This document shows positions 33,723-42,601 of a stretch of 64,000 nt of DNA, one piece after another. A model generated the notes under the pieces. The model saw only the letters and a program-made list of their open reading frames with translations, had not been told where the DNA came from and searched no databases. How positions within the stretch are numbered: position 1 is the stretch's first letter; each line of letters starts with the position of its first letter. Origin of the DNA: Ruegeria arenilitoris (GTDB lineage Bacteria; Pseudomonadota; Alphaproteobacteria; Rhodobacterales; Rhodobacteraceae); assembly GCF_013032445.1 (NCBI RefSeq), contig NZ_WQCA01000003.1, positions 1-64,000 on the forward strand, in the 5' to 3' direction. The position numbers were made by a program, and so were the translations under genes.

Positions 33723-34760
33723 ATGATGGAGTTTTCTCTGTTTGCCCATATGGAGCGTTTGACGCCCGATCAGCCTCATGACGTTCTCTACGATGAATTT
33801 GTGGGTCTGGCCAAAATGGCCGATGAAGGGGGAATGCGCGCGGTCTGGACCGGTGAGCATCACGGGATGGAGTTCACCATTGCGCCCAACCCGTTCCTGC
33901 ATTTGGTTGATCTTGCACATCACACGAAGAACATCCGTCTCGGCACCGGCACTGTAATCGCGCCGTTCTGGCACCCGATCAAACTGGCTGGTGAGGCTGC
34001 AGCGGCTGACCAGATCACCAAGGGCCGCATCGAGTTGGGGATCGCGCGCGGGGCCTATTCCTTTGAATACGAGCGTCTGGCCCCGGGCATGGATGCGTGG
34101 GAGGCCGGGCAAAAAATGCGCGAGTCCACGCCTCTCTTGCCAAAAATTTGGGAAGGCGACTGCGCGCATGAGGGCGAGTTCTATTCGTTCCCGGCAACCA
34201 CTTCGGCCCCGAAACCAATGCAGGACGGCGGCCCGCCAATCTGGATCGCTGCGCGTGACCCAAACAGCCACGAATTCGGAGTTCATAACGGTTTCAACAT
34301 TCAGGTCACGCCGCTGTGGCAGGGAATGGAAGAGATCGAAGCGCTGATGGGCCGCTTCAACGATGCCTGTGACAGCTATTCGGGGCCGCGCCCCAAAATC
34401 ATGCTGCTGCACCACACCTATGTCGGCAAAGACGACGCGGACGTGGCCCAGGGGGTGCAGGATTTGCGGCGTTATTACAACTACTTCGGAGCGTGGTTCC
34501 TGAACAAACGACCCATTCAGCAGGGGCTGATCGAGCCGATCTCGCCCGAGGAAATGGACGCAAACCCGATGTACACGACCGAAAAGCTGGGCCGAGATCT
34601 GACCGTCGGGACGACGCAGCAGGTGATCGACCGTATCAAACGCTACGAAGATCTGGGCTATGATGAGTTTTCGTTTTGGGTCGACAGCGGCATGACCAAC
34701 GAGCGCAAACGCGCCTCGCTGGCGCGGTTCATCGACGAAGTTATGCCAGCTTTTCAGTGA
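33723..34760 (+). CDS. LLM class (luciferase-like) flavin-dependent monooxygenase
   Basis: 345 residues, ATG 33723 after AAAGGAGCC. Bacterial-luciferase TIM barrel: MEFSLFAHMERL at the start, GMRAVWTGEHHG (about 38-49), IRLGTGTVIAPFWHPIKLAGEAA and GRIELGIARGAYSFEYERL. Such proteins use FMNH2 and O2 to oxygenate organic substrates, here with the reductase encoded 9 bp upstream. This makes a classic two-component monooxygenase. Substrate not identifiable. Followed 8 bp later by the aldehyde dehydrogenase gene. Confidence 0.92.
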   Translation: MMEFSLFAHMERLTPDQPHDVLYDEFVGLAKMADEGGMRAVWTGEHHGMEFTIAPNPFLHLVDLAHHTKNIRLGTGTVIAPFWHPIKLAGEAAAADQITKGRIELGIARGAYSFEYERLAPGMDAWEAGQKMRESTPLLPKIWEGDCAHEGEFYSFPATTSAPKPMQDGGPPIWIAARDPNSHEFGVHNGFNIQVTPLWQGMEEIEALMGRFNDACDSYSGPRPKIMLLHHTYVGKDDADVAQGVQDLRRYYNYFGAWFLNKRPIQQGLIEPISPEEMDANPMYTTEKLGRDLTVGTTQQVIDRIKRYEDLGYDEFSFWVDSGMTNERKRASLARFIDEVMPAFQ

Positions 34761-34768
34761 GGGCCACC

Positions 34769-36247
34769 ATGGGAAATCTTCCGCATTTTCAGCTGTTCAT
34801 TGATGGCGAATGGACCGAAGGGTCAGACGCTCAGGTCATGACCTCCGAAAACCCGGCAACCGGGCAGGGGTGGGCGACTTTTGCCTGCGCCTCGGCCGGG
34901 GATGTTGATCGCGCGATTGTCGCAGCCAAACGGGTTCTGGACGATCCTGCGTGGCGGGACATGACCCAGACGGCGCGGGGAAAGCTGCTCTACCGTCTGG
35001 CCGATCTCGTGGGTGAAAACGCGACGCGTCTCGGGGAGCTGGAAACCACAGACAGCGGTAAGCTGCTGGCTGAAACTTCGGCGCAGACGGGCTATGTGGC
35101 GGATTACTACCGCTACTTCGCCGGACTGGCGGACAAGGTCGAAGGCACGGTGCTGCCCATCGACAAGCCCGACATGCACGTATTCACCACGCGCGAACCG
35201 ATTGGTGTTGTCGCAGCGATCGTGCCGTGGAACGCGCAGATGTTCCTTACGGCCACGAAACTGGGTCCGGCTTTGGCAGCGGGGTGTTCGGTGGTCTTGA
35301 AAGCCTCGGAAATTGCGCCTGCACCTATGTTGGAGTTTGCCCGCCTGATCGAACAGGCTGGGTTTCCGCCCGGCGTAGTCTCGGTCATCACCGGTGACGC
35401 CGAAAACTGCGCCATTCCGCTGACCCGCCACACCGATATCGACCGAATTGCCTTTACCGGAGGGCCGGAAACCGCACGGCACGTGGTGCGTAACTCAGCT
35501 GAGAACTTCGCGGTCACCTCGCTGGAACTGGGCGGAAAATCTCCGATCCTTGTATTCGATGACGCCGATCTGGACGGAGCGGCGAACGGGCTGATCGCGG
35601 GGAATTTTGGCGCGTCCGGTCAAAGCTGTGTGGCGGGGACGCGCGGGCTGGTGCATCGGTCCATTCTGGAGCCCTTGATCGAACGGATCGAACAGAAAGC
35701 CAGCGCCATTCGGCTGGGCGATCCGCTGCACTCTGATACGCATGTAGGGCCGCTCTGTACCGCCGCGCAGGTGCGCAAGATCGAAGCAACATTGGCGACG
35801 GCTCAGGGGCAGGGTGCGGCAATTCGATTTGGCGGTGCGCCTGCGGATCTTCCGGGCAACTACATGACGCCCACTCTGGTTCAATGTACCTCACCCGAGA
35901 CCGAAACGTTGAAGGTCGAGATGTTCGGGCCGGTCATGTCTCTGCTGCCGTTTGATACTGAAGAAGAGGCCATCGCGCTGGCGAATAGCACGCCTTATGG
36001 GTTGGGTTCCGGCGTTTTCACGCAAAACCTGGCGCGGGCGCATCGGGTTTCGAAACGGGTCAGGGCGGGGATTTGCTGGGTGAATACCTACCGCGCGATC
36101 TCTCCGATTGCGCCCTTCGGCGGGTTCAATCAGTCGGGCTATGGGCGTGAGGCCGGGATTGAGGCAATCCTTGACTACACCCGAACAAAAACCACCTGGA
36201 TCAACACCGCGCAAGAGCCGATGGCGAACCCGTTCGTAATGCGCTAA
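34769..36247 (+). CDS. Aldehyde dehydrogenase (NAD(P)+)
   Basis: 492 residues from ATG 34769; the frame is open further upstream but that part overlaps the LLM gene. Catalytic Glu253 (LELGGKSP) and nucleophile Cys287 (GQSCVAGTR) are intact; PWNAQMFL marks the cofactor cleft. It would oxidise an aldehyde made by the monooxygenase or hydrolase to the acid. Length and motifs are normal for the family. Fifth gene of the operon. Confidence 0.94.
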   Translation: MGNLPHFQLFIDGEWTEGSDAQVMTSENPATGQGWATFACASAGDVDRAIVAAKRVLDDPAWRDMTQTARGKLLYRLADLVGENATRLGELETTDSGKLLAETSAQTGYVADYYRYFAGLADKVEGTVLPIDKPDMHVFTTREPIGVVAAIVPWNAQMFLTATKLGPALAAGCSVVLKASEIAPAPMLEFARLIEQAGFPPGVVSVITGDAENCAIPLTRHTDIDRIAFTGGPETARHVVRNSAENFAVTSLELGGKSPILVFDDADLDGAANGLIAGNFGASGQSCVAGTRGLVHRSILEPLIERIEQKASAIRLGDPLHSDTHVGPLCTAAQVRKIEATLATAQGQGAAIRFGGAPADLPGNYMTPTLVQCTSPETETLKVEMFGPVMSLLPFDTEEEAIALANSTPYGLGSGVFTQNLARAHRVSKRVRAGICWVNTYRAISPIAPFGGFNQSGYGREAGIEAILDYTRTKTTWINTAQEPMANPFVMR

Positions 36248-36275
36248 GCCTGTGTAAACGCAGGGGAGGGTGCTT

Positions 36276-37142
36276 ATGAAACTGGAAAAACCGAATTTTG
36301 CGGCACCTGTGGATGCGGAAAAGCGTAAGGCCATTCCTCCGGTCATTTGCTACCCTCCCGAGACGTTGGAGCAACCGGACCTAGCTGCACTGGTCACGCT
36401 GAGGGCAGGGGCCAATAAGACGGCTGAGGCTATCGCAGCGCCTCGGGATGCGGCCTGCATCGATGTGCCTGCAGGGGCGTTTGTACGGGTGTTGTCGGTC
36501 GATGGCCCTCAGGTCGGTGACCTGAATATGTGGAACAAGCACGACCTGACCGAGCGGTTTTATTCTGGCAAGACCCGTGCGTTGCATGGAACCCACCTGT
36601 CGACCGGTGGCCGCATGTGGTCGAGCTTTCCCAATATGCGCCCAATGGCAACCATCGTGGATGACACGCTGGATTGGTACGGGTTCGACGCCTTTGGCGG
36701 TTCGGTTCATGACGTGATCGGCACGCGCTGTGATCCGTATACCGGGCGGTTGCTGTCCGGTGACGACTACCACTATTGCTGCCATTCCAACCTGACCCGC
36801 GCGCTGGCTGGCCATTGCGACCTGCCGCTGCGCGAGGCCGAGATGCTGGTGCATGACGTACTGAACGTTTTCATGTGCACCGGCTTCACACGCGACACCG
36901 GCCAGTATTTCATGAAGGCCAGTCCCGTGCGTCCGGGGGACTATTTGGAATTCTATGCCGAGATTGATCTGATCGTCGGTCTTTCAGCCTGTCCCGGAGG
37001 CGATTGTTCGTCCGAGCATTCCTCGGACGTGGCGGCCTGTTACCCTCTGGTGATGGAGGTCTACGATCCGGGCGAAGCTGCCCGCGCGGCACATGTGCAA
37101 CCGGAGCGATCCGCTTATGACCGTACTCATGGTGCGGGCTAA
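36276..37142 (+). CDS. DUF1989 (urea-carboxylase-associated family) protein
   Basis: 288 residues from ATG 36276, 5 nt after AGGGGAGGG. The conserved family pieces are DVPAGAFVRVLSVDGPQVGDLNMW, STGGRMWSSFPNMRPMATI and the Cys-rich YHYCCHSNLTRAL and ACPGGDCSSEHSS. DUF1989 proteins accompany urea carboxylase and guanidine/urea amidolyase systems in many bacteria. Its presence fits the urea made by the creatinase at 47612, although no urea carboxylase gene is in the window. The stop overlaps the convergent M20 gene by 4 bp. Confidence 0.88.
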   Translation: MKLEKPNFAAPVDAEKRKAIPPVICYPPETLEQPDLAALVTLRAGANKTAEAIAAPRDAACIDVPAGAFVRVLSVDGPQVGDLNMWNKHDLTERFYSGKTRALHGTHLSTGGRMWSSFPNMRPMATIVDDTLDWYGFDAFGGSVHDVIGTRCDPYTGRLLSGDDYHYCCHSNLTRALAGHCDLPLREAEMLVHDVLNVFMCTGFTRDTGQYFMKASPVRPGDYLEFYAEIDLIVGLSACPGGDCSSEHSSDVAACYPLVMEVYDPGEAARAAHVQPERSAYDRTHGAG

Positions 37143-38296
37143 GTGGTCAGACGGTGCCCCAAGCGGTTCAACATCCGGCAGCACAGGTCGAGCTGTTCGA
37201 TCTCGACATACTCATCCGCCTTGTGCGCCTGAGTGATCGAACCCGGCCCGCAGACAATCGCGTGCACGCCCAGTTGCTGAAACAGGCCGGCCTCGGTGGC
37301 GAAGGCAACGACGCCGGTACCATTGGCGCCAGTCAATTCGGCTACCAATTCGCGGGCGGCGTTTTCGTCCATGGGCTCAAGCCCCTGAATCTCGGCGACG
37401 GCCTCCTGCGTGATGCTGGCCTCGGGGTGAACCGCCAGCATGTCGGGCAGCAGAGTGTGTTGCACATAGTCCGACAGGGTTTTGCGGACCAACTCGGCAT
37501 CGCTGGACTGTACGGGGCGCATTTCCCATGCAACCTCCGCCTTGCTGGCGATGACGTTGTGGGCAACCCCGCCCGAGATGCGCCCGACATTGACCGTGGT
37601 CCACGGCGGTTCAAAGAGGCTGCCCTTGGGCGCGCGGGATTTCAGGATGTGGCGCAATTCCAGTAGCTTGCCGATATATCGCGCTGCGTATTCCGCCGCG
37701 TTTACACCATCGTCCGGGGCCGAGCTGTGCCCTTCGAGACCGACAAAGCTGGTGGTGTATTCGAAACAGCCTTTGTGCCCCTCGATCACCCGCATTTCGG
37801 TGGGCTCACCGATTATGGCGATGTCCGGTACGATGCCACGTTCGGACAGGTCCTCCACCAGGTTTTGCGCACCCAGACAGCCGGTTTCTTCGTCATAGGT
37901 AAAGGCGAAGTGCAGCGGTTGGGTCAGTTTGGTCGTATCGAGCGTCTCGGCAAAGGCCAGCGCGGCAGCGATGAAACCTTTCATGTCGCAAGTGCCGCGC
38001 CCATAAAGTTTACCGTCACGCTCGGCCATCTCAAACGGGTCCGTGGTCCAGTCCTGATCGGCCACCGGAACCACATCCGTATGGCCGGACAGCAGGATAC
38101 CGCCCGGCTGATCCGGCCCCAGCGTGGCAAAGACATTCGCCTTGGCTCCGGTCGCATCCCGCGTCTCGATACACCGCGCACCTAGTGCCTCAAGCCGTTC
38201 GGTCAGATAGCGGATGATCTCAAGGTTACTGTCTGCAGAGACCGTTTCAAAGGCAATCAGGTCAGCAAGGATTTCGGTGGTTCTGAGCAGGGTCAT
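37139..38296 (-). CDS. M20 family deacylase, acetylornithine deacetylase (ArgE)-like
   Basis: 385 residues from ATG 38296, overlapping the upstream M24-like gene stop (ATGA). Metal site pieces are visible: LSGHTDVVPV, GRGTCDMKG, FTYDEETGCLG and the C-terminal GPGSITQAHKADEY. It removes an acyl group from an amino acid amine. Pairing with an ectoine-hydrolase-like gene suggests that an N-acyl diamino acid is its substrate rather than acetylornithine in arginine synthesis (inference). It converges with the DUF1989 gene, overlapping by 4 bp at the stops. Confidence 0.9.
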   Translation of the reverse strand: MTLLRTTEILADLIAFETVSADSNLEIIRYLTERLEALGARCIETRDATGAKANVFATLGPDQPGGILLSGHTDVVPVADQDWTTDPFEMAERDGKLYGRGTCDMKGFIAAALAFAETLDTTKLTQPLHFAFTYDEETGCLGAQNLVEDLSERGIVPDIAIIGEPTEMRVIEGHKGCFEYTTSFVGLEGHSSAPDDGVNAAEYAARYIGKLLELRHILKSRAPKGSLFEPPWTTVNVGRISGGVAHNVIASKAEVAWEMRPVQSSDAELVRKTLSDYVQHTLLPDMLAVHPEASITQEAVAEIQGLEPMDENAARELVAELTGANGTGVVAFATEAGLFQQLGVHAIVCGPGSITQAHKADEYVEIEQLDLCCRMLNRLGHRLTT

Positions 38297-39477
38297 GGTT
38301 TCACAAACAGTTTGCGGGGGCGGTCGCAGAAGCATTCGGCGGGACCGTTTTCGGTGATCAGGATCGACTCGGTGATCTCAAGGCCCCAGTCGTCCATCCA
38401 GAGGCCGGGCATAAAGTGGAAGGTCATGCCGGGCTCCAAAACGGTTTCATCCTCGGGGCGTAGGGATATAGTGCGTTCTCCCCAGTCCGGGGGATAGCTG
38501 AGCCCCACAGGATAGCCGCAGCGTGCACCGCGTTCGATCCCGGCGCGTTCCAGCGGAGCGGCCAGCGCCAGCGCGATGTCGCGTGCCTGATTGCCTGCTC
38601 GGGCGGCGTTCAACCCGGCCTCGAGTCCTTCGACCAGCGCAGCCTCGGCTCGCAACAGGTGATCGGGTGGCTGGCCCAGAAAAACCGACCGGCAGAAGGG
38701 CGTGTGATAGCGGCGATAACAGCCGGACAATTCGAAGAATGTGCACTCGCCGGATTTGAATGGCGCGCCATCCCATGTCAGATGTGGGGCGGCAGCGTCC
38801 GGACCCGAAGGCAGTAAAGGCACGATGGCGGCATAGTCCCCCCAATCGTCCCCAACACCCGAGATCGCATCATGGTAAATCTGGGCGACCAGCTCGTTTT
38901 TGCGCAGTCCCGGTTCGACCCGTTCCAGAACGCCGTCGATCACGTGCTCCGAGATGCGGGCAGCCTTGCGCATTAGGGCGATCTCTTCCCCCGATTTCAC
39001 TGCGCGCTGCCAGTTCACCAGCGCGTTCGCATCGATCAATTCAGCCTGCGGCAATTCAGCCAGCAAGGTCAGATGGGCTTTGGCCGAGTAATAGTAGTTG
39101 TCCAATTCGACACCAATTCGGCCTATAGTCAGTCCGCAGCCTCGGATTAGAGCGGCAAGGTCCTGCATCGGATGACGGACGGTCGATTGCACATAATGGT
39201 CCGCATAGCCGTATATTCGGTCATCGGGCATCCAGACCGTGCGCCGTGCGCCATTGGCATCCTGATTGCGCCCCCACCAGATCGGATCGCGGTCATGCAG
39301 CACCAGAACGCCCTGATGTACGTAGAAAGACCAACCTTCATACCCAGTCAGCCACGCCATGTTTGACGGGTCCTCGACAAACAGCGCGTCCAGACCCGCA
39401 GCCGCCATGGCGTTGCGTGTCTTTGCTAGCCGACGGTCATATTCGGCCTGGCTGAAAGCCGGATCGGCATGGGCCAT
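38293..39477 (-). CDS. Creatinase/ectoine hydrolase-like (DoeA-like) M24-fold protein
   Basis: 394 residues. Pita-bread fold with DoeA-like segments: WLTGYEGWSFYVHQGVLVLH, NWQRAVKSGEEIALM, GYPVGLSYPPDWGERT and HFMPGLWMDDWGLEITESI. The metal-binding Asp pair of aminopeptidases is replaced (FFELSGCYRRYHTPF), so it is probably a metal-free hydrolase like ectoine hydrolase or creatinase. It would open a cyclic amidine or a guanidine-like C-N bond. First of a two-gene minus-strand unit with the M20 gene. It is divergent from the PLP-lyase operon, with a palindrome at 39499-39516 between them. True ectoine genes (ectABC, uehABC) are not seen here, so the substrate is open. Confidence 0.88.
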   Translation of the reverse strand: MAHADPAFSQAEYDRRLAKTRNAMAAAGLDALFVEDPSNMAWLTGYEGWSFYVHQGVLVLHDRDPIWWGRNQDANGARRTVWMPDDRIYGYADHYVQSTVRHPMQDLAALIRGCGLTIGRIGVELDNYYYSAKAHLTLLAELPQAELIDANALVNWQRAVKSGEEIALMRKAARISEHVIDGVLERVEPGLRKNELVAQIYHDAISGVGDDWGDYAAIVPLLPSGPDAAAPHLTWDGAPFKSGECTFFELSGCYRRYHTPFCRSVFLGQPPDHLLRAEAALVEGLEAGLNAARAGNQARDIALALAAPLERAGIERGARCGYPVGLSYPPDWGERTISLRPEDETVLEPGMTFHFMPGLWMDDWGLEITESILITENGPAECFCDRPRKLFVKP

Positions 39478-39498
39478 GGGCTACTCCTGCAATGACTG

Positions 39499-39516
39499 AG
39501 TTCTGTTGACAGAACT
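39499..39516. promoter_or_regulatory. Inverted repeat AGTTCTGT-TG-ACAGAACT
   Basis: Perfect 8-bp arms with a 2-bp centre, in the 85 bp between the divergent DoeA-like gene and the PLP-lyase gene. It also contains a TTGACA hexamer (39506-39511) that may be a -35 element. Probably the operator of an unknown regulator controlling both directions. Confidence 0.6.
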
Positions 39517-39562
39517 AGACGAATCCGATCACGTCAATGGGCAACACAGGGAAGACGCTCAG

Positions 39563-40606
39563 TTGAAAATCACATCCAACCCGTATCGCGCCGGTCAGAA
39601 ATTGATCGAGGACGCGCCATTTCCATCCACGAATGTAGCGCGCGCCTCGGAATTGATCGCGCGTTGCCTGTCGGCGGATGAGACACCTTTGATCGACGTG
39701 CAGGGGCTGGCGGATGTCGCGCACCTGTGGGTCAAGGATGAGCGCGGACGGATGGGGCTGGGGTCGTTCAAGGCCTTGGGCGCGGCCTATGTCATAGCGC
39801 GCCATGCGGCAGAGGTTTCTGAGACGCCGGACAGCACAACATTGACCGGTCGCACCTATGTTACGGCCAGCGCGGGGAATCACGGGCTTAGCGTGGCCTC
39901 TGGTGCGCGAAGGTTCGGGGCCGACGCGGTGGTCTATATCGCCGACACGGTGCCCGAGAGCTTTGCCGAACGCCTGCGCGAACAAGGCGCGAAGGTCGTG
40001 CGCGAAGGCGCGGATTACGCGGCCAGCATGGATGCCGCCAGCAAAGCTGCACGGGCTAACAACTGGATTCTGCTCTCGGACAGTTCGTGGGAGGGGTACT
40101 ACGACCTGCCGCATACACTGATGGAGGGGTACTTGCAGATGGCGGCTGAGGCCACCCGGCAATGCCCACAGGTGCCGACACATATCATGCTGCAGGCCGG
40201 TGTTGGCGGGATGGCAGGGGCCGTTGCGGCATATGCGCGGACCGTTTGGGGGGATGCGCCGCAGATCATCGTGGTCGAACCCGAAGCGGCCCCGGCGTTG
40301 CAGGCCAGCATTGAGGCTGGCGCCAGCATTTTCGCCGACGGCCCCGACAGTGTGATGGGGCGATTAGATTGCAAGGAGCCTTCGTTGATTGCACTGAACG
40401 GTCTTGCGCGCGATGCAGACAGGTTCCTGACCCTTTCCGATGAGCAAGTAACCGAGCATCTTCCGGCCATGGCCGCAGCGGGTATCGCCACCACCGCGTC
40501 TGGGGGGGCAGGGGTTGCCGCTTTTATGAATGCCAACGTACGCGATGCCCTGGATATCGGTCCTGACGCTCGTGTTCTGTGTTTCCTGTCCGAGATCGCT
40601 GAATGA
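39563..40606 (+). CDS. PLP-dependent ammonia-lyase, diaminopropionate ammonia-lyase-like
   Basis: 347 residues from TTG 39563 (AGGGAAG 8 nt upstream). The earlier TTG 39506 lies within the palindrome and has no ribosome site. Fold-type II PLP enzyme: GLGSFKALGAAYVIA carries the Schiff-base Lys70, SAGNHGLSVA the phosphate loop, and SDSSWEGYYDLPHTLMEGY recalls diaminopropionate ammonia-lyase (WEGYxxIPxxIMxGY). It would eliminate ammonia from a 2,3-diamino acid or a hydroxy amino acid. EutB-like dehydratases of ectoine use are an alternative. The stop overlaps the next ATG (ATGA). Confidence 0.86.
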   Translation: MKITSNPYRAGQKLIEDAPFPSTNVARASELIARCLSADETPLIDVQGLADVAHLWVKDERGRMGLGSFKALGAAYVIARHAAEVSETPDSTTLTGRTYVTASAGNHGLSVASGARRFGADAVVYIADTVPESFAERLREQGAKVVREGADYAASMDAASKAARANNWILLSDSSWEGYYDLPHTLMEGYLQMAAEATRQCPQVPTHIMLQAGVGGMAGAVAAYARTVWGDAPQIIVVEPEAAPALQASIEAGASIFADGPDSVMGRLDCKEPSLIALNGLARDADRFLTLSDEQVTEHLPAMAAAGIATTASGGAGVAAFMNANVRDALDIGPDARVLCFLSEIAE

Positions 40607-41748
40607 GGGGCTTTGAAACGTCCGAATTCCGTGCGCGAACGGAACGCGCGCAGCGCCGGATGGAGCAGGCGGGTCTGTCGGCGTTGTTGCTGACGACCGA
40701 GCCAGAAGTCCGATATTTCACCGGCTACCTGACCCGATTCTGGGAAAGCCCGACGCGTCCTTGGTTTCTGATCCTTCCCGCCGCAGGCAAACCGATTGCC
40801 GTGATTCCATCAATTGGGGCGGCCTTGATGGCGCAGACTTGGGTGGATGACGTTCGCACATGGAGCGCGCCCGACCTGAGCAACGACGGTGTCAGCCTGC
40901 TGGCCGATACTTTGTGTGAGATTTGCCCTGAGGATGCGGTCATTGGCTTGCCAGATGGGCACGAAACGCATGTCCGTATGCCGTTGGCTGACTTGAACCG
41001 ATTACAGCAGGGGCTTGGTGTGCGTCGTTTGGGCAGCGACAAGGGGATTATCCGCGCTCTTCGGATGGTCAAATCCCCGGCCGAGATTGCCAAGATCGAA
41101 ACCGCCTGTGCTATTGCCGGTCGGGCTTTTGAACGCGTGCCGGAGATTGCGCAAGAAGGTGTAGCTTTGGATGAGGTATTCCGCCGGTTTCAGATGGTGT
41201 GCCTGGACGAGGGCGCGGACTGGGTGCCGTACCTTGCAGGCGGGGCCGAGCAGGGCGGGTATACCGATGTGATCTCTCCGGCCCGCGCCGTGGCGCTGAC
41301 ACCCGGTGATGTTCTGATGCTGGATACAGGGCTGGTTTGGGACGGGTATTTTTGCGACTTCGACCGCAACTGGTCGATTGGAGCAGCTAGTCCGCAGGTG
41401 CGCGACGCCTATGCAACGCTGATCGAAGCCTCAGACACCGCATTTGAAACTGCGCGCCCCGGTGCAACAGCGGCAGAGCTGTTTTACGCCATGAACAAGG
41501 TGCTGTCCCGCACCTCGGGCGAGACTGGCGCAGGGCGGTTGGGGCATGGATTGGGGATGTCCCTGACAGAATGGCCGTCTTTGATACCCACCGATCACAC
41601 GGTACTTGAACCGGGAATGGTTCTGACGCTGGAACCCGGCATAGCGGTCGGCGACAAAATTCTCGTTCACGAGGAAAACATAGTGATCACTGAAGGGGCG
41701 CCGCGCTTTATCAGCCCCAGAACCGGCCCGGAGTTGCCCGAGATATGA
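40603..41748 (+). CDS. M24 family metallopeptidase, Xaa-Pro peptidase-like
   Basis: 381 residues. Here the dinuclear metal ligands appear intact: DTG (LMLDTGLVWDG), the second Asp in FCDFDRNW, His in GHGLGMSLTEW, Glu in LEPGI and Glu in HEENIVIT. It therefore differs from the two metal-free-type relatives at 38293 and 47612, and may be a true aminopeptidase acting on a dipeptide or N-acyl amino acid. Coupled by ATGA overlaps to the PLP-lyase gene before it and the racemase-like gene after it. Confidence 0.9.
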   Translation: MRGFETSEFRARTERAQRRMEQAGLSALLLTTEPEVRYFTGYLTRFWESPTRPWFLILPAAGKPIAVIPSIGAALMAQTWVDDVRTWSAPDLSNDGVSLLADTLCEICPEDAVIGLPDGHETHVRMPLADLNRLQQGLGVRRLGSDKGIIRALRMVKSPAEIAKIETACAIAGRAFERVPEIAQEGVALDEVFRRFQMVCLDEGADWVPYLAGGAEQGGYTDVISPARAVALTPGDVLMLDTGLVWDGYFCDFDRNWSIGAASPQVRDAYATLIEASDTAFETARPGATAAELFYAMNKVLSRTSGETGAGRLGHGLGMSLTEWPSLIPTDHTVLEPGMVLTLEPGIAVGDKILVHEENIVITEGAPRFISPRTGPELPEI

Positions 41749-42452
41749 GTTATCTGCCCTACACGCTGGACAGGGACGATCCCGACGCCACACCGATGGG
41801 TTTGATCGTTTTGCAAACTGACGAGACGATCGAGCCCGAGTTCAATGCTTATTTCGCTGATAGGCCCGCGCCTATCTACGTCTCGCGTATTCCCAGCGGG
41901 GCTGAGGTGACGAAAGACACGCTGGCAGAAATGGAAAAAGCCTTGCCCGCTGCAGCGGATCTGTTGCCCAAAATTCGCCCCTACAAGGTGGTCGGGTACG
42001 GATGCACGTCGGCCAGTTCGGTTATCGGGTCCGACCAGATCGAACGGATGGTCCGAAAAACCTGCAATACGGTCGTGGTCACGAACCCTCTGCGTGCAGC
42101 GTCCGCCTGTGCGGAGCATTTAGGGGTTTCGAAATTTGCATTGTTATCCCCGTATATCGAAGAAGTGAACGATCCGCTGCGCCGAGCGTTTGCTGAAAAC
42201 GGGGTTTTCATGGATGTGTTTGGCTCGTTCGGAGAGTCGGAAGAATCAAAAGTTGTGCGTATTTCGCGGCGTTCCGTTGTTGATGCGGCGCTGAAACTCG
42301 GGGCTGATCCATCAGTTGAAGCTATCTTTATAAGCTGTACGAATTTAAGAACTTTTGATGCTATCCCTGAGATCGAAAATCGCCTGAAAAAGCCGGTTTT
42401 GTCCAGCAATCAAAGCCTTGCATGGCATATGCGCGAACTGAATTCCGCTTAA
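41745..42452 (+). CDS. Asp/Glu racemase superfamily protein (EutA/maleate isomerase-like)
   Basis: 235 residues. Two-Cys active site typical of the superfamily: Cys87 in GYGCTSASSVIG and Cys198 in FISCTNLRTF. Resembles arylmalonate decarboxylase/maleate isomerase and the EutA proteins of ectoine-utilisation clusters. It starts in an ATGA overlap with the M24 gene. Codon use near the end (42290-42420) is more A/T-rich than in its neighbours. Reaction not determinable; a racemisation or isomerisation of an amino acid-like intermediate is likely. Confidence 0.87.
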   Translation: MSYLPYTLDRDDPDATPMGLIVLQTDETIEPEFNAYFADRPAPIYVSRIPSGAEVTKDTLAEMEKALPAAADLLPKIRPYKVVGYGCTSASSVIGSDQIERMVRKTCNTVVVTNPLRAASACAEHLGVSKFALLSPYIEEVNDPLRRAFAENGVFMDVFGSFGESEESKVVRISRRSVVDAALKLGADPSVEAIFISCTNLRTFDAIPEIENRLKKPVLSSNQSLAWHMRELNSA

Positions 42453-42601
42453 TGGTGATGCAGGCGTAATCGAAAATGTCTGACCTTTGTCACATTTTGG
42501 TTGCACGCCGCGTCTCGCATGTCCTTTAATGAGGCCAATAGGTCTTTGAGACCCGGATAAACCGGGCAAACAACAGACCGCACAGGGAGCCAAGTCGGTA
42601 T

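Noticed and set aside
33198..34415. 405-codon open frame on the minus strand
   Set aside because: Lies opposite the flavin reductase and LLM genes, which have clear family motifs; low-complexity, shadow of high-GC coding DNA.
31431..36247. Pyrimidine (Rut) pathway
   Set aside because: LLM oxygenase, flavin reductase and a hydrolase recall RutA, RutF and RutD, but RutB, RutC, RutE and RutG homologues are missing and the order differs.
38293..42452. Complete ectoine/hydroxyectoine degradation cluster
   Set aside because: DoeA-like, EutA-like and a PLP lyase are present, but uptake (uehABC), DoeB-type deacetylase, EutC, DoeC/D and the usual regulators are not, so the ectoine label is not supported.
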